64,000 nt of DNA from assembly GCA_958295665.1 (NCBI GenBank), contig OY282560.1, positions 304,727,536 through 304,791,535 on the forward strand. Direction: 5' to 3'. The position numbers and the translations under genes are program-made. Shown here in pieces: positions 12,731 to 24,013 of the stretch; position 1 is the first letter of the stretch, and each line of letters begins with the position of its first letter. The notes under the pieces are model-generated. The model saw nothing but the letters and a program-made list of their open reading frames with translations. It ran no database searches and was not told the DNA's origin. The DNA is from Tipula vernalis. Lineage: Eukaryota; Arthropoda; Insecta; Diptera; Tipulidae.

Positions 12731-12883
12731 GTAAACCAATTTACATATCACAAAATAAGTTTAAAAAACAAAGGTCGTACCGTTGGAACCTGTATATTTA
12801 CCACGGCTGGTATTTCGGGGTGCTCAACTTCTTGCTGATCATGTACAGTCGATCATCAACACAGCTCACGCTCATTCCATAAT

Positions 12884-13165
12884 GATCTGAGCCGGCCAAA
12901 AATAATTTTTTGACTTCAAGGGACTATACCACAGCCCACCGACATATAAAAATTCTAAAAAGTTTACAACCAATGCATAAAACTATCCCCTACCTAATTC
13001 CATATTCATCTGAGCCGACCAAAAAATATTTTCTGACTTCAAGGGACTATAACCCAGCCCACCGAAATACAAAAATTTTAGAAAGTTTACAACAAATATA
13101 TTAAACCATATTATATCTAGTTCCTTAATCGTCTGAGCCGGCCAACAAATATTTTCTAATTTGAA
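12884..13165. repeat. Tandem repeat, ~122-bp unit, about 2.3 copies
   Basis: Three successive starts with CTGAGCCGGCC or CTGAGCCGACC at ~12887, ~13010 and ~13130 give periods of ~123 and ~120 bp. Each unit continues with a TTTTTGACTTCAAGGGACTA-like block and, in the two full copies, CAGCCCACCGA and AAAGTTTACAAC. The array lies between the two halves of the BEL-1 RNase H, so it arrived inside BEL-1 with the DNA around it. Confidence 0.85.
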
Positions 13166-14185
13166 GGGGCTGATTGAGGAATGGGGTGTGAGTTGTGGTT
13201 GAGTTAGTTTTCTCCAGGGTTACGTAAGGGATTCTGATATTGGGGTGATTTTCAATTTGATTTTGGTTTGAATTAGTGATTGAGTTGTAACTTGCGTTAG
13301 CGATTGACTTGGTGATTTCATCAGAGATTTCGTTGTGACAAAGTTTATTGCCCTAGTTTAAGTATTTTATACAAAAACCAAAGGATTTGCTTAAATCGAG
13401 GTTAACACACTTCGACTAATCTCGAAAAATTCACTAAATCGGTTTTATTAAATCGCATTGTGTCTAGGGTATAAGGTTAAGCTGTAAATTAAGTTGGAGG
13501 TTCAGATAGGGATTGTTTTGAGAGCTGTTCTAATTTTCAGGACCGAACTTCTGATCGCCTCTTGAGATTTTAACCCTCAGGATATACACAGGATACACTA
13601 CATATTGAATTTCTTATGTATCAAATTGAACCTTTTACATTACAAATTTAACCTTTTACAATTCAAATTAAACATTTTACTTTCATCCTTTTGTAAATTA
13701 AATTTATCAAAACAAACTTTATTTCTTAATCAACCCATTAATTCCCAGAATTAAATTTTTTCGAAATAATACATAAATCATTGAAATTTTCATTGAGGGC
13801 AGATACAAAATTTGTCAAATTGGTAGTATAGTACTCGCAAGTACTTGTAGCTACTGACAACTACTCATTCTCATATGGATTTTAGTTGCGAAAATTCCAA
13901 TAGATGGCTTTTAGAATTTTTTCGATATTTTGCGATTTATGTTCGAGTTTTTTATTTTTTGGTAATGTTAAATGTCAAATTTAATACAAAATTATTTTGT
14001 TGTTGGTTAATACCAATGCTGTCTCTTCATTAGATGTCCAATTTTTTGTCATATTTTCAATTTAACTTTATTTACCGCCCTTACTATAATACACAACTAC
14101 AAAAGACAAATAAAAATTACACAAAACAACTATAGCAAACTGTTCCTATTGGAAGACGACTAATGAAAGCTAGCTCAAATTAATA
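13166..14185. other. Noncoding insertion in BEL-1
   Basis: About 1 kb that separates the start of the BEL-1 RNase H (~12717) from its end (~14190). It is rich in GATTGAG and GTGATT-type words at 13170-13330 and AT-rich after that. No coding frame and no clear terminal repeats; possibly the rest of a nonautonomous element carrying the tandem array. Confidence 0.45.
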
Positions 14186-15305
14186 CGTATTACACTTTGG
14201 ACTGACTATAAAATAGTTCTGAACTGGCTTTTCAGCAAACCAAGAAAATGGGCAATGTTTCCCGCCTGTAGAATTGGCAAAATTACAAGCGTTATGGTTG
14301 ACTGGACCAATCTTGTTAAGCCAACCAGAGCAAAATTGGCCGATGCAGTCATATTTAGATGTTGTACTTTTTGACATAGTAACTGAAGGCAAAAAAGAAA
14401 CAGAAGAGTATGCCAGAGATAATAAGACACTGGACCTACCTTTTCACAAAGTTTCGAAGTTACAAGAACATTTTTCGCAGAACTTTATACGTTCATCGTG
14501 CCTATATTCAAGTGAAATCCAATACAGTTGCGCTGAGTTTTAAAGATAATAATCAGACAGAAGCAGTACTGTGCAGAGAGATGTGAGAATAGAGTTTTCA
14601 CAAAACTGGAAAGAATAAAAGCCATCTCCTTCAATATGCACTTTTCTTAGGTCATATTGTCATCAAAAACTCAAACAGATTGTCCTCAAAATGGAGAACT
14701 AGTCATCGTATCGTACATCAAATCAACAATGATTATTGTCACCCTGGATCTGCACTGTTAATGGCCATGATTCAAGAAAGTTATTACATCACAAGAGCGC
14801 GAAATTTGGTATGCCGAGCAGTTCGACGTTGTATCGAGAGGCAAATCATGAAAAACTTATCAATGGCACATGTGAACATGTCTGATCCATGTTCCTGTGT
14901 TGGACTAGATTTTGCAGGCCCTTTCAGAATTCATACAATTCGCAAAAGAGGAGCCAGTCCACAGACAAAATCATATTTGTTTGTTTTCGTCTGTATGTCA
15001 ATTCGAGCAATTCATTTGGAACTATGTCTGCAACTAACAACTAAACCTTTTCTAGCGGCGTTGCATTGCTTTGTAGGCAGACGTGGATTATGTACTACCA
15101 TATTTTGCGACAATAGAATTACATGACAATCACTAATAAATTAACAGACGTCAGAATTCAATTTAAATTAAACCCACCGGGTGCTGTTCATATGTGGGGA
15201 TTAAGCGAATGAGCTAGCTGTTCGACTAGCCATAATTCATCTAAATTCTCACAAGTAAAGAATTCACCGCACATTACTTGTTAAAATTGAGTCAGCTTTG
15301 AATAG
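14186..15305 (+). pseudogene. BEL-1: RNase H end and integrase remnant
   Basis: Continues BEL-1 beyond the inserted block. Near 14192 LWTDYKIVLNWLFSKPRKW matches the RNase H end of BEL elements. From 14680 a 148-codon open frame holds the integrase: an H-H-C-C-like zinc region (residues ~17-52), the first core aspartate in GLDFAGPF (residue ~75), the KSYLFVFVCMSIRAIHLEL strand, and RRGLCTTIFCD, where the second aspartate lies. After the stop at 15124 FKLNPPGAVHMWG (near 15160-15200) and LLVKIESALNS (near 15280) match the glutamate-containing end of the core. Multiple stops. Confidence 0.82.
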
Positions 15306-15650
15306 TATTAGTAATCGCCTTGAGGTGCTTAGGGCGAAATTAAAATTGGAATATCTGCATGAATTTATTATCCCAATTTGCAGTAATTTTGACGATATTT
15401 TTTATCTGGAGGGAGATAAATTCTTGGTAACCGATGCAACCACGCGATAAGTACAACTACCTCAAACCCCATTTATATTAAACCGTATCGGTTACCACAG
15501 TCCACAAAAGCTGAAATAAATCGTCAAATAACTAAGATGTAAGAAGAAAATATAATTGGAGATTACAGAATTTGGTACTTGTTAATCGAGGAATTTTCCC
15601 TTACTTGATGTTCCGAAGAAGTCCGATAATGACGATAAAAAATGGAGGAT
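15306..15650 (+). pseudogene. Gypsy-1 part 1: old 17.6/297-like gypsy, RT start
   Basis: The frame NRLEVLRAKLKLEYL leads into a linker (FDDIFYLEGDKFLVT) and the start of a Ty3/gypsy reverse transcriptase: PQSTKAEINRQITKM and LDVPKKSDNDDKKWR. These blocks are typical of the 17.6/297 group of insect gypsy elements. The segment stops abruptly at 15650 where the tail of LINE-2 begins, and resumes at ~22561. The join with BEL-1 at ~15306 is abrupt, with no LTR, so the gypsy copy is truncated on its left. Confidence 0.78.
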
Positions 15651-16080
15651 ATTTATTTATTTATTTATATTAAACGGGCATAAGCTCATAGCTTTTCCAC
15701 CCTTCCATACAATAAATCTCTCAAATATTTAAAATTTTCTACAAGCTTAAATATTTTTTATACAAATCAAATCAAATTTTTTATTTATATATAATCAAAA
15801 ACAAGTTATTTAAAAACACTAATTGAGCTTACACATCTAACTTCAACCGGCAACCGATTCCATAAAATATAACCTCTCACTAATTGTGAATAATTGAAAA
15901 CATTATTTTGTATATTTCGCGGCAACAATAAACATTAAGGGCACAATCGGGCAGACTTACCTAATTACATCACAGTATATAAAATGCAGGGTGACCAACG
16001 TTTCAACCAGATATAGTCTTAAGTTCTCCGGAGAAATCTTTTTATGAAGCTATACAGAATAGAGTTTGGCTTGCGACAGG
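15651..16080 (-). mobile_element. LINE-2, 3' part
   Basis: The 3' end of a jockey/CR1-like LINE on the minus strand. The tail reads as ATTT repeats on the plus strand at 15651-15669. Reading leftwards from 16080, broken frames end in LWNRLPVEVRCVSSISVFK (~15885-15830), the usual C-terminal block of such ORF2 proteins, followed by a stop. It is the missing end of LINE-2 (19661-22560), from which it was separated by insertion of LINE-1. Confidence 0.78.
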
Positions 16081-16233
16081 TTTTATTTATTTATTTATTT
16101 ACATCTATTCTACAGTTAAAAACTTAATGAATAGTAAAAAAAGAATTATTATAGATTAAAGAGAAATAAAAGTGATACTAACAATACGGAACATTACCTG
16201 AAAAAACGAAAACTTTAAAAATGTAAAATGAGA

Positions 16234-19151
16234 TTAAAAATTGCAATTTCTAATTGCCTTCCGAAAATACACTCTGGATCTCTCAAAATTAAATAAATTG
16301 TAAAATTCATTAAAAATTCTAGCCATTGACTTGGTTGGCTCATTGGAACCATAATTCGTTCTATGAAAGTCAACAAACAAAAATTCCCTTGGACGCAAGC
16401 TTCTGGTAGGTACATAAATGCTCCAAGCAGAAATGAGTTCAGGACACTTAATGCGGCCACTAAGAGAATCACTAACAAACAAGGCAGATGCAATTTTTCG
16501 GCGTTTAACCAACGTATCAATGTGAAGGCACTCACACCGAATCACATACGATGGGAGACTTCGCACCTGTTTCCACATAGGTAGATGACGATCAGATAAA
16601 TGACCAAGCTTCCTGGCCATATAGATAGTAAAACATTTCTGAATAGATTACAATCTTGAAATATGCACATCCTGATGAGGATACCAAACCACTACAGCAT
16701 ATTCAAGGTGAGATCTTACTAAAGAAGTATATAGACTAACACACGAAAATGCATCCATAAAATCCTTTGTCATTTTAAAAATAAAACCTAACATAGAATT
16801 GGACTTTAATATTATTTTATCTATGTGTAACGCAAAAGTTAATTTCTGATCAAACAGAACTCCTAAATCAACAGTTGAAGTTACTCTACAAAGTAGATCT
16901 CCATTAAAATAATAATCGACAATATTTGGATTGAGTGTTCTGAAAAACGACATCACCTTACACTTTTGTACATTGATGAACAATTTATTCTTAGAGCACC
17001 AACTAGACAATATATTAATTTCAGATTGCAAAACCTCAGCATCACTTACAGATTGAACATGCATGAAAATCTTCAAATCATCAGCAAATAATAAACATTT
17101 ACAGAATTTAAAAATATTAGGAATATCATTCACGAATAAAAGAAATATAATTGGGCCTAAATGGGACCCCTGAGGGACTCCTGAATGACAATAGATATAA
17201 TCTGACTTAACATCATTCAACAGAACATACTGCTTCCTACCAACTAGATAAGAAGAAATCCATTTAAGAAAATTTGGATCAAGACCAATAACCGAAAGTT
17301 TTTCAATAATAATTTTATGGTCGATTGAATCAAAAGCTTTAGCAAAATCAAAGTAAATTGATTCAACTTGGGCGCCTTTAGATTCAAGTGACTCAATAGT
17401 GAATTTAGTAAATTGCAACAGATTGGTAGTCGTAGATTTTCCACTGGTGAAACCATGCTGGAAACAAGAATTTATCTCTTTAGTATGGAATAACAAATGT
17501 TTCGACACAATTAATTCGAAAAGTTCTGGTATAGACGAAAGAATTGAAATACCACGATAATTTGATATATCAGAACGGTTACCCTTTTTGTAAATTGGAA
17601 CAATGTGAGAAATTTTAGAAGCTGTAGGAAATTGTCCAGAAATTAATGATTGGTTAAAAAGATAACATAATGGAGTTACAATATATGAGCTCACACATTT
17701 AAGTATTGACGAAGGTATCCCATCAGGCCCACATCCATCATTAAAATCTGACAGATATTCATAAATGTCATCTTCAGTTATTGATAGGTACGGAATGTTA
17801 AATTGGCAATTACTAACAGTAGGGTCGCTTTCAAAGGATCCGTAATTAACTTTATATACCGATTGAAAGAAACTAGCAAAACCCTCGCAGATTTCAGGAA
17901 CCGTGCTCAGTTTACTTCCATTAAAAATCATTACCGATGGATAGCCAGTTGTATTACGTTTTTCGTTAACAAACTTCCAAAATGTTTTAGGGTTTTGTTT
18001 GATATTAGTTTCAATCACACTTATATACTGACAATATTTAAAATGAAATACAGATTTAAATTGATCACGTAGATCAACAAATTTGGATTTATTCAGTTGA
18101 CAATTATTGGATCTGAATCTAAAGTAAGCTTTATTTTTACGGTTACGTAAGTTGATTAAATCATAATCAAACCATGGTGGGTAATTATAGTTACGTTTTT
18201 TCCTCAAAGGTACGAATTTATCGAAAGCAACGAATAGTAAGTCATTAACATTTTATTAACATTTATCATTAACATCATTAACATTAACATTTTCATTAAC
18301 ATCATTGGCTCGAAAAAAATCATCCCAACAAACGCCACGGAGATATTCAGAGAGACCAGGTGTGTCGCATTCTTTAAAATCATAAAACGAATCATCAAAA
18401 GAAAAAACCCGACATTTATCATCTCGATTACCAACATGAAATATAATCTCGAGGGAATTATGATGAATATTATTTTCCTTGAAAGATGTCAAAGACTCAT
18501 GAACTGACAAATATTCCGTATTATTAACAAAAATTAAATCTAAAAACGAATTGTTATCATTACAAAATAAATTAACTTGTTTGAGATTGAAACTGAACAG
18601 TGCATCCACCACCGCTGCATCATTTGCAGATAGAATATCCGAAGGGAGTAACCCCAAAGACTCAGTTTCACTATCAACCAACCAATTAATATTACTTAAA
18701 TTAAAATCACCTAATACAACTAAAGTATCATTATAATTAATTATATTAACCAATTCACATATACAATCTACATGACTCAAATAAACATCAGTAGGTGAGC
18801 TAGGTGGTATGTACAAAACTATAAAATAAAATAAATTATTACAAATTAAAACTTTGACACATAAAAATTCAATAGAGCCACATCCAGGTACTACAACCAG
18901 CTCACTTTGCATAGAAAAATGGGCTGAAAACAGCACACCACCTCCACCTTTTTTAGTGCTGTTAAAAATAGATCTATCACATCTATAAACGACAAAGTCA
19001 TCAGAAAAAAACTCATTATTAAAGATCCCCTCATGAAATCCAGTTTCCACAAGAGCAAAAAATTGAAAATCCGTTGAATAAAATTCAAAAATTCAGCTGA
19101 CTTAGACGACATACGCCCAACATTACGATAAAATAATCTCGGAGACGCCAA
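16234..19151 (-). pseudogene. LINE-1 ORF2: endonuclease and reverse transcriptase
   Basis: From 19151 leftwards: YRNVGRMSSKSAEF opens the AP endonuclease, with a one-base frameshift near 19085. VETGFHEGIFNN carries the conserved glutamate, VVLGDFNLSNINW and SFLDLIF follow, and the nuclease ends near 18400. In the same frame come two stops inside a CATTAA-type microsatellite (~18240-18300). The RT is then open from 18207 to 16648: GPDGIPSSIL, FDFAKAFDSIDH, GVPQGSHLGP and the catalytic LLFADDLKIF. A single stop at 16648 is followed in the same frame by the C-terminal domain to 16234 (RCECLHIDTLVKRRK). Two or three changes separate it from an open frame, unusually few for this window. Confidence 0.88.
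18240..18306. repeat. CATTAA-type microsatellite inside LINE-1 ORF2
   Basis: Imperfect repeats of CATTAACAT and ATTAACATT between the endonuclease and RT domains. On the coding strand they read as an Asn/Val/Asp run and contain two stop codons in the ORF2 frame. The flanking frames are in register, so the repeat expansion itself is what interrupts ORF2. Confidence 0.75.
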
Positions 19152-19192
19152 ATTATAATGATTAGTTTGTTTATCAAAACGGCTGGCATCAG

Positions 19193-19660
19193 TTAAAGAG
19201 TTGGTTGGTTTCGTTGAAGAACGGGAAAATTCGATTTATTGGTTCGTCCCTTATTAAAAATTACAAATTCTTTAATTAATGACCCAGCAGGCCAAGAAGT
19301 AGGTTGTAACAAATTCTCAAAATCAGTAACGTCTGCATCATTAATCCGTCGAGATATAATACGCTGGCAGTTTACATTCTCAATGTTAAATTTATCTTTA
19401 AGATAATCCAAAATTACAGCTTCGGAAACATCTTTATGGAGTCGAGAAACAAATAAAGTTTTACTTGGCTTCACAATCTGGAGCGATGAGACCAGATCAC
19501 CAGTGCCAATAATAATTGGTCGCTCAGAATGAGGTTTGATATGATGTGCAGCCCCACTATTATGAGCATGATGAGAAGCTTGAAACGACAGTGGCGATTT
19601 AGTATTATTCTTCGATTGATCCCGATCATGATTGATTGAGTTTGCGGATGACTTAAACAC
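19193..19660 (-). pseudogene. LINE-1 ORF1 C-terminal part
   Basis: 155 open codons ending ~40 bp before the endonuclease. Recognisable blocks are KTLFVSRLHKDVSEAVILDYL, resembling an RRM-like or ORF1-type domain, and LQPTSWPAGSLIKEFV, the WPxG-containing end shared with ORF1 proteins of insect jockey/CR1-like elements and with LINE-2 here (EIWPTGVVIKPI). The N-terminal half is absent because the element is 5'-truncated, so the methionine at 19660 is not a genuine start. Its job in complete elements is RNA binding in the retrotransposition complex. Confidence 0.7.
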
Positions 19661-21586
19661 TTGACCATGGTTTCAACGATGTGGTCGCTCCAAGTGAAAC
19701 TGCTGTTCATGCGTAGACCCAGATTACAAACTGTATCAACTAATGTTAATTTATCATTATTATTATATAAATCCGGTATTATACCCGAGTAATTGCTTCT
19801 ACAAATAAACATGGCCTGTGTTTTCTTTGTATTTAAGACCATTTGACGTTGACCAAGAATAAATACTTCGTAGATCTTCATTAATATATGAAAAAATTTC
19901 ATTTATATTTTCTAATGAACCACCAATATACAATTGAACATCGTCCGCGTAGAAATGGAATTTTGAACCAGAAATGCAATCAGCTAAATCACAAGTAACC
20001 GAAGCTGTTTGTGATAATGACCCTAATAAATTTACAATCTGAGTCCTATCAAACAGATACTCGTAGTAAGATAATAAACAAATAGCACAGCCCGAAAAAT
20101 TATAAAATAATTTAATAAAGCTGATGATTAATAGAATCAAACGCCTTGGAAAAATCCAAGAGGACAATTACTACAAAAGAATTAGGTGCATTAAGGATAC
20201 ACGACATATCATCTCCAACATTAACCAAGGCGGAAGTTGTACTATGAAACTTACTGAATCCAGATTGTTAACGATTTAATAAAAGTGACTCACTAAGATA
20301 CAATGAAATTGGGTCCTTTAAAGCCAATCCAAACACCTTAGACAGAATAGGAGTAATACTTATTGACCTTAGATCATGTAAATTGTGAACTTATTATTAA
20401 TTATAAAAGTTAGATAAGGTAAAATTAACGGCAGTATTAGTTTTAGGTACTTAAGGGTCATTCCATCATGTCCAGCCGCGTTTGATTTAATTTTTCCAAT
20501 TAGATTGACTACATCAAGGTCTGTGACGCATTTAAATTGGAACGGTGAACTTTGAAATCCAAACATAGAATCATCATTAGAATTTATTAATCGTAACACG
20601 ACACTATAGTAGAAGGAATGGCTGAAAAATGTAAATTGATATCATCAGCCGAAAAGGCTATAGTATTACTAGAATTTTTCATGTTAACCCTTGGATTACC
20701 GAAATAATATTTTTGTTTACATTCACGGATAAGGCTAGTAACTTGATTTCCATAGTTACAATACTTAGCTTAGTAACCAAGATCACGGTGCTTTTTCCAT
20801 AATTGATGGGCTTCGTCTCTCAATGTGCTTAGTTTAATAATTTTAGTGTTAAGCCAGGGTGCTGCTGTATGATATCTATAAAATTGTGAAATAAATTACA
20901 AATAGCTATTGTCCAAATTAGCTATGCTCCTTAACATTTCAAAGTTCAGTTCAACAAAGGTGTTTTGCCATTAGCTCCACGTCAATATTATTGTACACCG
21001 GGATATAGGAGTATGTTAGTTTTGGCTGTGTGAACTTCACTTTATATGACATATAAATCAAATAATGGTCGGAAATCGATGGAAGGGAAATTTTTTCGAA
21101 GTGAATTATATTCTATCAGAGTGAGCTTCATTCACAAGAATTAAATCTAAAAAGTTTGATTCTCGTGTAAACTGAAATGGAACAACAAATAAATTGAGTA
21201 TATTTAAATTGCAGAGAAATCGATTCGGGGTAGTATTTAAATTAATATTAAAATCACCGAGAATGGTGGATTATAGCCAACAATTACGGCATACTTAGTA
21301 TTTTTAACCTTTAGTTCTAAAATAATAAACTCAGTCTTCCCCAAAACAAGACGATCAACACATTTGATATTTACCAGCAACACGAAATTGCCACGCTAGA
21401 AGATGATATTTTTGGATGAAGCCAAGTCTCACTCAAACACAAAGTATCAAAATGTTTAGTCTGCATCAAAATTCTAACTTTATCAATATGTTTCATCATT
21501 GAAATTGCATCATTGCACGGTTTATGTTGAATGGAGCTAGAAGGAGCTGAAGCTGGTGATGTGGAAACTCTTAAATTAGAAGTCAA
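19661..21586 (-). pseudogene. LINE-2 ORF2 remnant
   Basis: Reading leftwards: an endonuclease start at 21586-21371 (KHFDTLCLSETWLHP with the catalytic-glutamate block), scattered endonuclease pieces, then RT segments: DLDVVNLIGKIKSNAAGHDGM (20599-20369), the catalytic block FHFYADDVQLYIGG (~19960) and the thumb NTKKTQAMFICRSN with VCNLGLRMNSSFTWSDH (~19840-19690). A deletion removed the PQGS-containing block that normally precedes YADD, since DLADCISGSKF follows almost directly after QTASVTC. The rest of the frame resumes at 16080 beyond LINE-1. Confidence 0.82.
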
Positions 21587-22303
21587 ATTACAAAATAGAT
21601 TAGATAATAAAGCAATACTAACGAGAACTCGGCAGAAATACTCCCTGGTGGTTTTTTTCGATTATAGTTAATAATTGGTTTTATTACAACACCTGTCGGC
21701 CAAATCTCCGATGAATAAATTCTGTCAAAGTGCAGTGGGTTCACTCCAATTTTATACGAAATACAATTTAGCTGACTCCTACATTTTGTCTTTGCAATTA
21801 AGGCACGGCCAGATATATCGTCTGCTGTTACATTAACCTTTGTTGTTATGTGTCGTAGGACATCCACATCTGAGGTAGAGGGATGGAGGTGAATAGCCAC
21901 AATTTTTGTTGAGTATCCATTCCCACAATTAATGTTTCAAGTGGTGTAGTCTGGATATCATGAACATTTGTAGAATTTTCACTCTGTTTCGTATCTATAC
22001 ATATTTTGATTGAGTTTGCAATTGCATGTTTAACTGTTTTGCAATCATGTCACCAAAATTATTGAAAAATGCAGCAACTGTGTTAGTGATGTCATCTAAC
22101 CTGTTAGCTCTATCCTCAATTTTTTTTTTAACTTGATTACATGTATTACATTTGAATTGAATGTTAGGTGTGTTATTGCACATTTTTGCTGAAGCGACCG
22201 ATAATGTTGAGCACTTTTGATAATATACATTATCACAGTTACCACAGGTAATGAAGAAATTGTCAACGCTTCCATCATCACACTGTGCACATTTTAAGAC
22301 CAT
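21583..22303 (-). pseudogene. LINE-2 ORF1 with PHD-like zinc finger
   Basis: The N-terminal piece (22303-21995) starts MVLKCAQCDDG and holds a Cys4-His-Cys3-like pattern: CAQC, CGNC, a Cys in YYQKC, then CNTC. It resembles a PHD finger, which binds histone tails in host proteins and occurs at the N-terminus of ORF1 in some CR1/jockey-like LINEs. A predicted helix follows. After a frame change the C-terminal piece (21900-21583) carries VDVLRHITTKVNVTADDISG and SEIWPTGVVIKPI, the WPxG end shared with LINE-1 ORF1. The histidine expected in the finger is replaced or shifted (YYQKC), so metal binding may be lost in this copy. Confidence 0.7.
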
Positions 22304-22560
22304 AACGTCAATTTTTAGTTTCGACTGTTTTATTTATTTTATATCGAACACAACGAATCGTTGATGATGAATCGTTTAAAATATATTTGCGTAAATGAAG
22401 AATCGTTTAAAATATATTTGCCCTGTACTTAGACAAATTATTGCAGTCACAATGAAAATAACTTGATTTGTAAAATGTTTATTAAAAATTAAACAGTTAA
22501 TTATTTTTCACTAATTAGATCAACAGTACCTGACAGAGGAATAAAAATTCACTTTATCAT

Positions 22561-23706
22561 ATCACATAGTTGTGAACGTTGAGTTATCCGTTGCCTAATC
22601 TAACGGAAATAACGTGGGAAAGTCAATTATTTTAGCTTGCAAACGGTTACCACCAAATTTCATTACATCCTCGCGACAAACAAAAAACTGCTTTTTCGAC
22701 TGATAATGGACGTTATTAGTTTACAAGAATGTGCAAAATTATTGAATGGTATTCTAGTGGGGCTGACTGGGTTAAAATATTTTGTGTATTTGGATGATAT
22801 CGTAGTTTATGCAAAGTGTATTATTTGGGATATATAATAACACCATACGGAATTACACCAGATCCGTCTAAATCAGTTGCTTTTAAAAATTATCCAGTAC
22901 CGCGTAAGGCAAAAGATATAAATTCGTTCTTCTGTTTTGCGACTATTAAACACGATATTGCCAAATTTCGCAGAATCAGCTAAGCCTCTTAACATATTTT
23001 TTTTAAAAAAAATGTAACATTCAAATGGGGTTCGTTTGAGGATGAGTTATTTAATAGTTTAAGAGAAGCTTTAGTGAAACCACCGATTCTTCAATATCCC
23101 GACTTGAATAAAGAATTTATTCTAACGTGTGACACTAGTGATTAAGCAATAGGTTTCGTGCTATCTCAAATGATAGATAATGATGATCTTCCTATTAAAT
23201 TTCCCAGTGGAACTCTGAACCATGCAGAACGTAACTATACGCTACTATCGAAAAGGAACTGTTTCATATTGTTTGGATCATTGGAAACTTTAGGCGGTAT
23301 TTTGAAATAAACGGTAAAAGCGTTGATAATTCTAACCACGAAATGCCTGCTAATAAGTTAATTAAACCAACCTCTTCTAAAGTTATTGGGAGTGTTGGAC
23401 TATTGGGAAAGCTTAAAATACTACCGGATCCTAAGGAAGTGGAGAACATCATAAAATAATTTCATGAAACAACGATAGGGACTCATCCACGGCTACAAAG
23501 AACTTTCAATAAAATAAAATTATTCTTTTACTTTTTAAACATGTTAAACAATGAGCCAGAAGCATAAAAACCACGTAAAGCAAAAAATGCCATTAAAAAT
23601 AACCACAATTGCGTCTAATTCATTCGAGAACATCTTTTTAGATGATAAAATATTCCTCAGAATCGTATATGTATGTTCGGTACACCAACTGCCATTTTAA
23701 CGGATC
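22561..23706 (+). pseudogene. Gypsy-1 part 2: RT, RNase H and integrase start
   Basis: Continues the gypsy RT of part 1: LANGYHQISLHPRDK and TAFSTDNG (~22635-22700), GLKYFVYLDDIVVYAK with the catalytic YLDD (~22770-22815), then GYIITPYGITPDPSKSVAF, FKWGSFEDELFNSL and the RNase H block FILTCDTSD (~23120). Integrase linker and zinc-region remnants follow to 23706, where the sequence is cut by the copia insertion in the middle of the LTDxGSNF catalytic motif. Small deletions, stops and frame changes are frequent. The remainder resumes at 28038. Confidence 0.85.
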
Positions 23707-23931
23707 TGTTGAAATGCTCATTGGGAAATGATCAGACCAATTTAATATTGAATCAACTCATGCTAATATCTAAACGTCAAAAGTCATATTGTTTTTTCAG
23801 TTCTTTGTAATACAGCTAATAAAGCAGTTATACATTTATATTAAAGCATTTCGGTTTCCTTTTATTTTACTTAAACTAATTACAGCTGGCACATAGATTA
23901 CGCAATTAAAGTAGATCTATAAGTTTCTACA
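23707..23931 (+). repeat. Copia-1 5' LTR
   Basis: Starts TGTTGAAATGC and ends TTTCTACA, giving the TG...CA ends usual for LTRs. It matches 27809-28032 along its length apart from about eight differences. It should contain the promoter and the polyadenylation signal of the element. Confidence 0.95.
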
Positions 23932-23948
23932 GGTTATAGGCCCAGTAA
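23932..23948 (+). other. Copia-1 primer binding site (initiator tRNA-Met, internal)
   Basis: GGTTATAGGCCCAG directly follows the LTR. It closely resembles the internal tRNA-iMet primer site known from Drosophila copia, in which a half-tRNA primes minus-strand synthesis. One mismatch from the form I recall. Confidence 0.75.
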
Positions 23949-24013
23949 ATATCGTTTGCCAAAAGGTGAAAATAAAGAAACCAAATAAAGTTAAAGTTTA
24001 AAAAGAAAAAAAA

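Larger units (their letters stand above)
16081..19660 (-). mobile_element. LINE-1: jockey/CR1-like LINE nested in LINE-2
   Basis: Minus-strand LINE with ORF1 end, endonuclease, RT and C-terminal domain, a ~110-bp 3' UTR (16102-16233) and an (ATTT)n tail on the plus strand at 16081-16101. It begins inside ORF1 (19660), so it is 5'-truncated. LINE-2 sequence abuts both ends. ORF2 is in one frame except for two in-frame stop sites and one frameshift, so this copy is much younger than its LINE-2 host. No target duplication could be picked out by eye. Confidence 0.85.
19661..22560 (-). mobile_element. LINE-2: older jockey/CR1-like LINE, 5' part
   Basis: Minus-strand LINE interrupted by LINE-1 after the RT thumb (…SDHIVETMVK at ~19665). 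It carries ORF1 with a PHD-like finger (21583-22303), a fragmentary endonuclease (~20930-21586) and RT pieces (19661-20600). The boundary with gypsy-1 at ~22560 is approximate. Within the presumed 5' UTR the 21-bp word GAATCGTTTAAAATATATTTG occurs twice (~22371 and ~22401), perhaps a promoter repeat. Many stops and deletions mark it as old. Confidence 0.78.
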
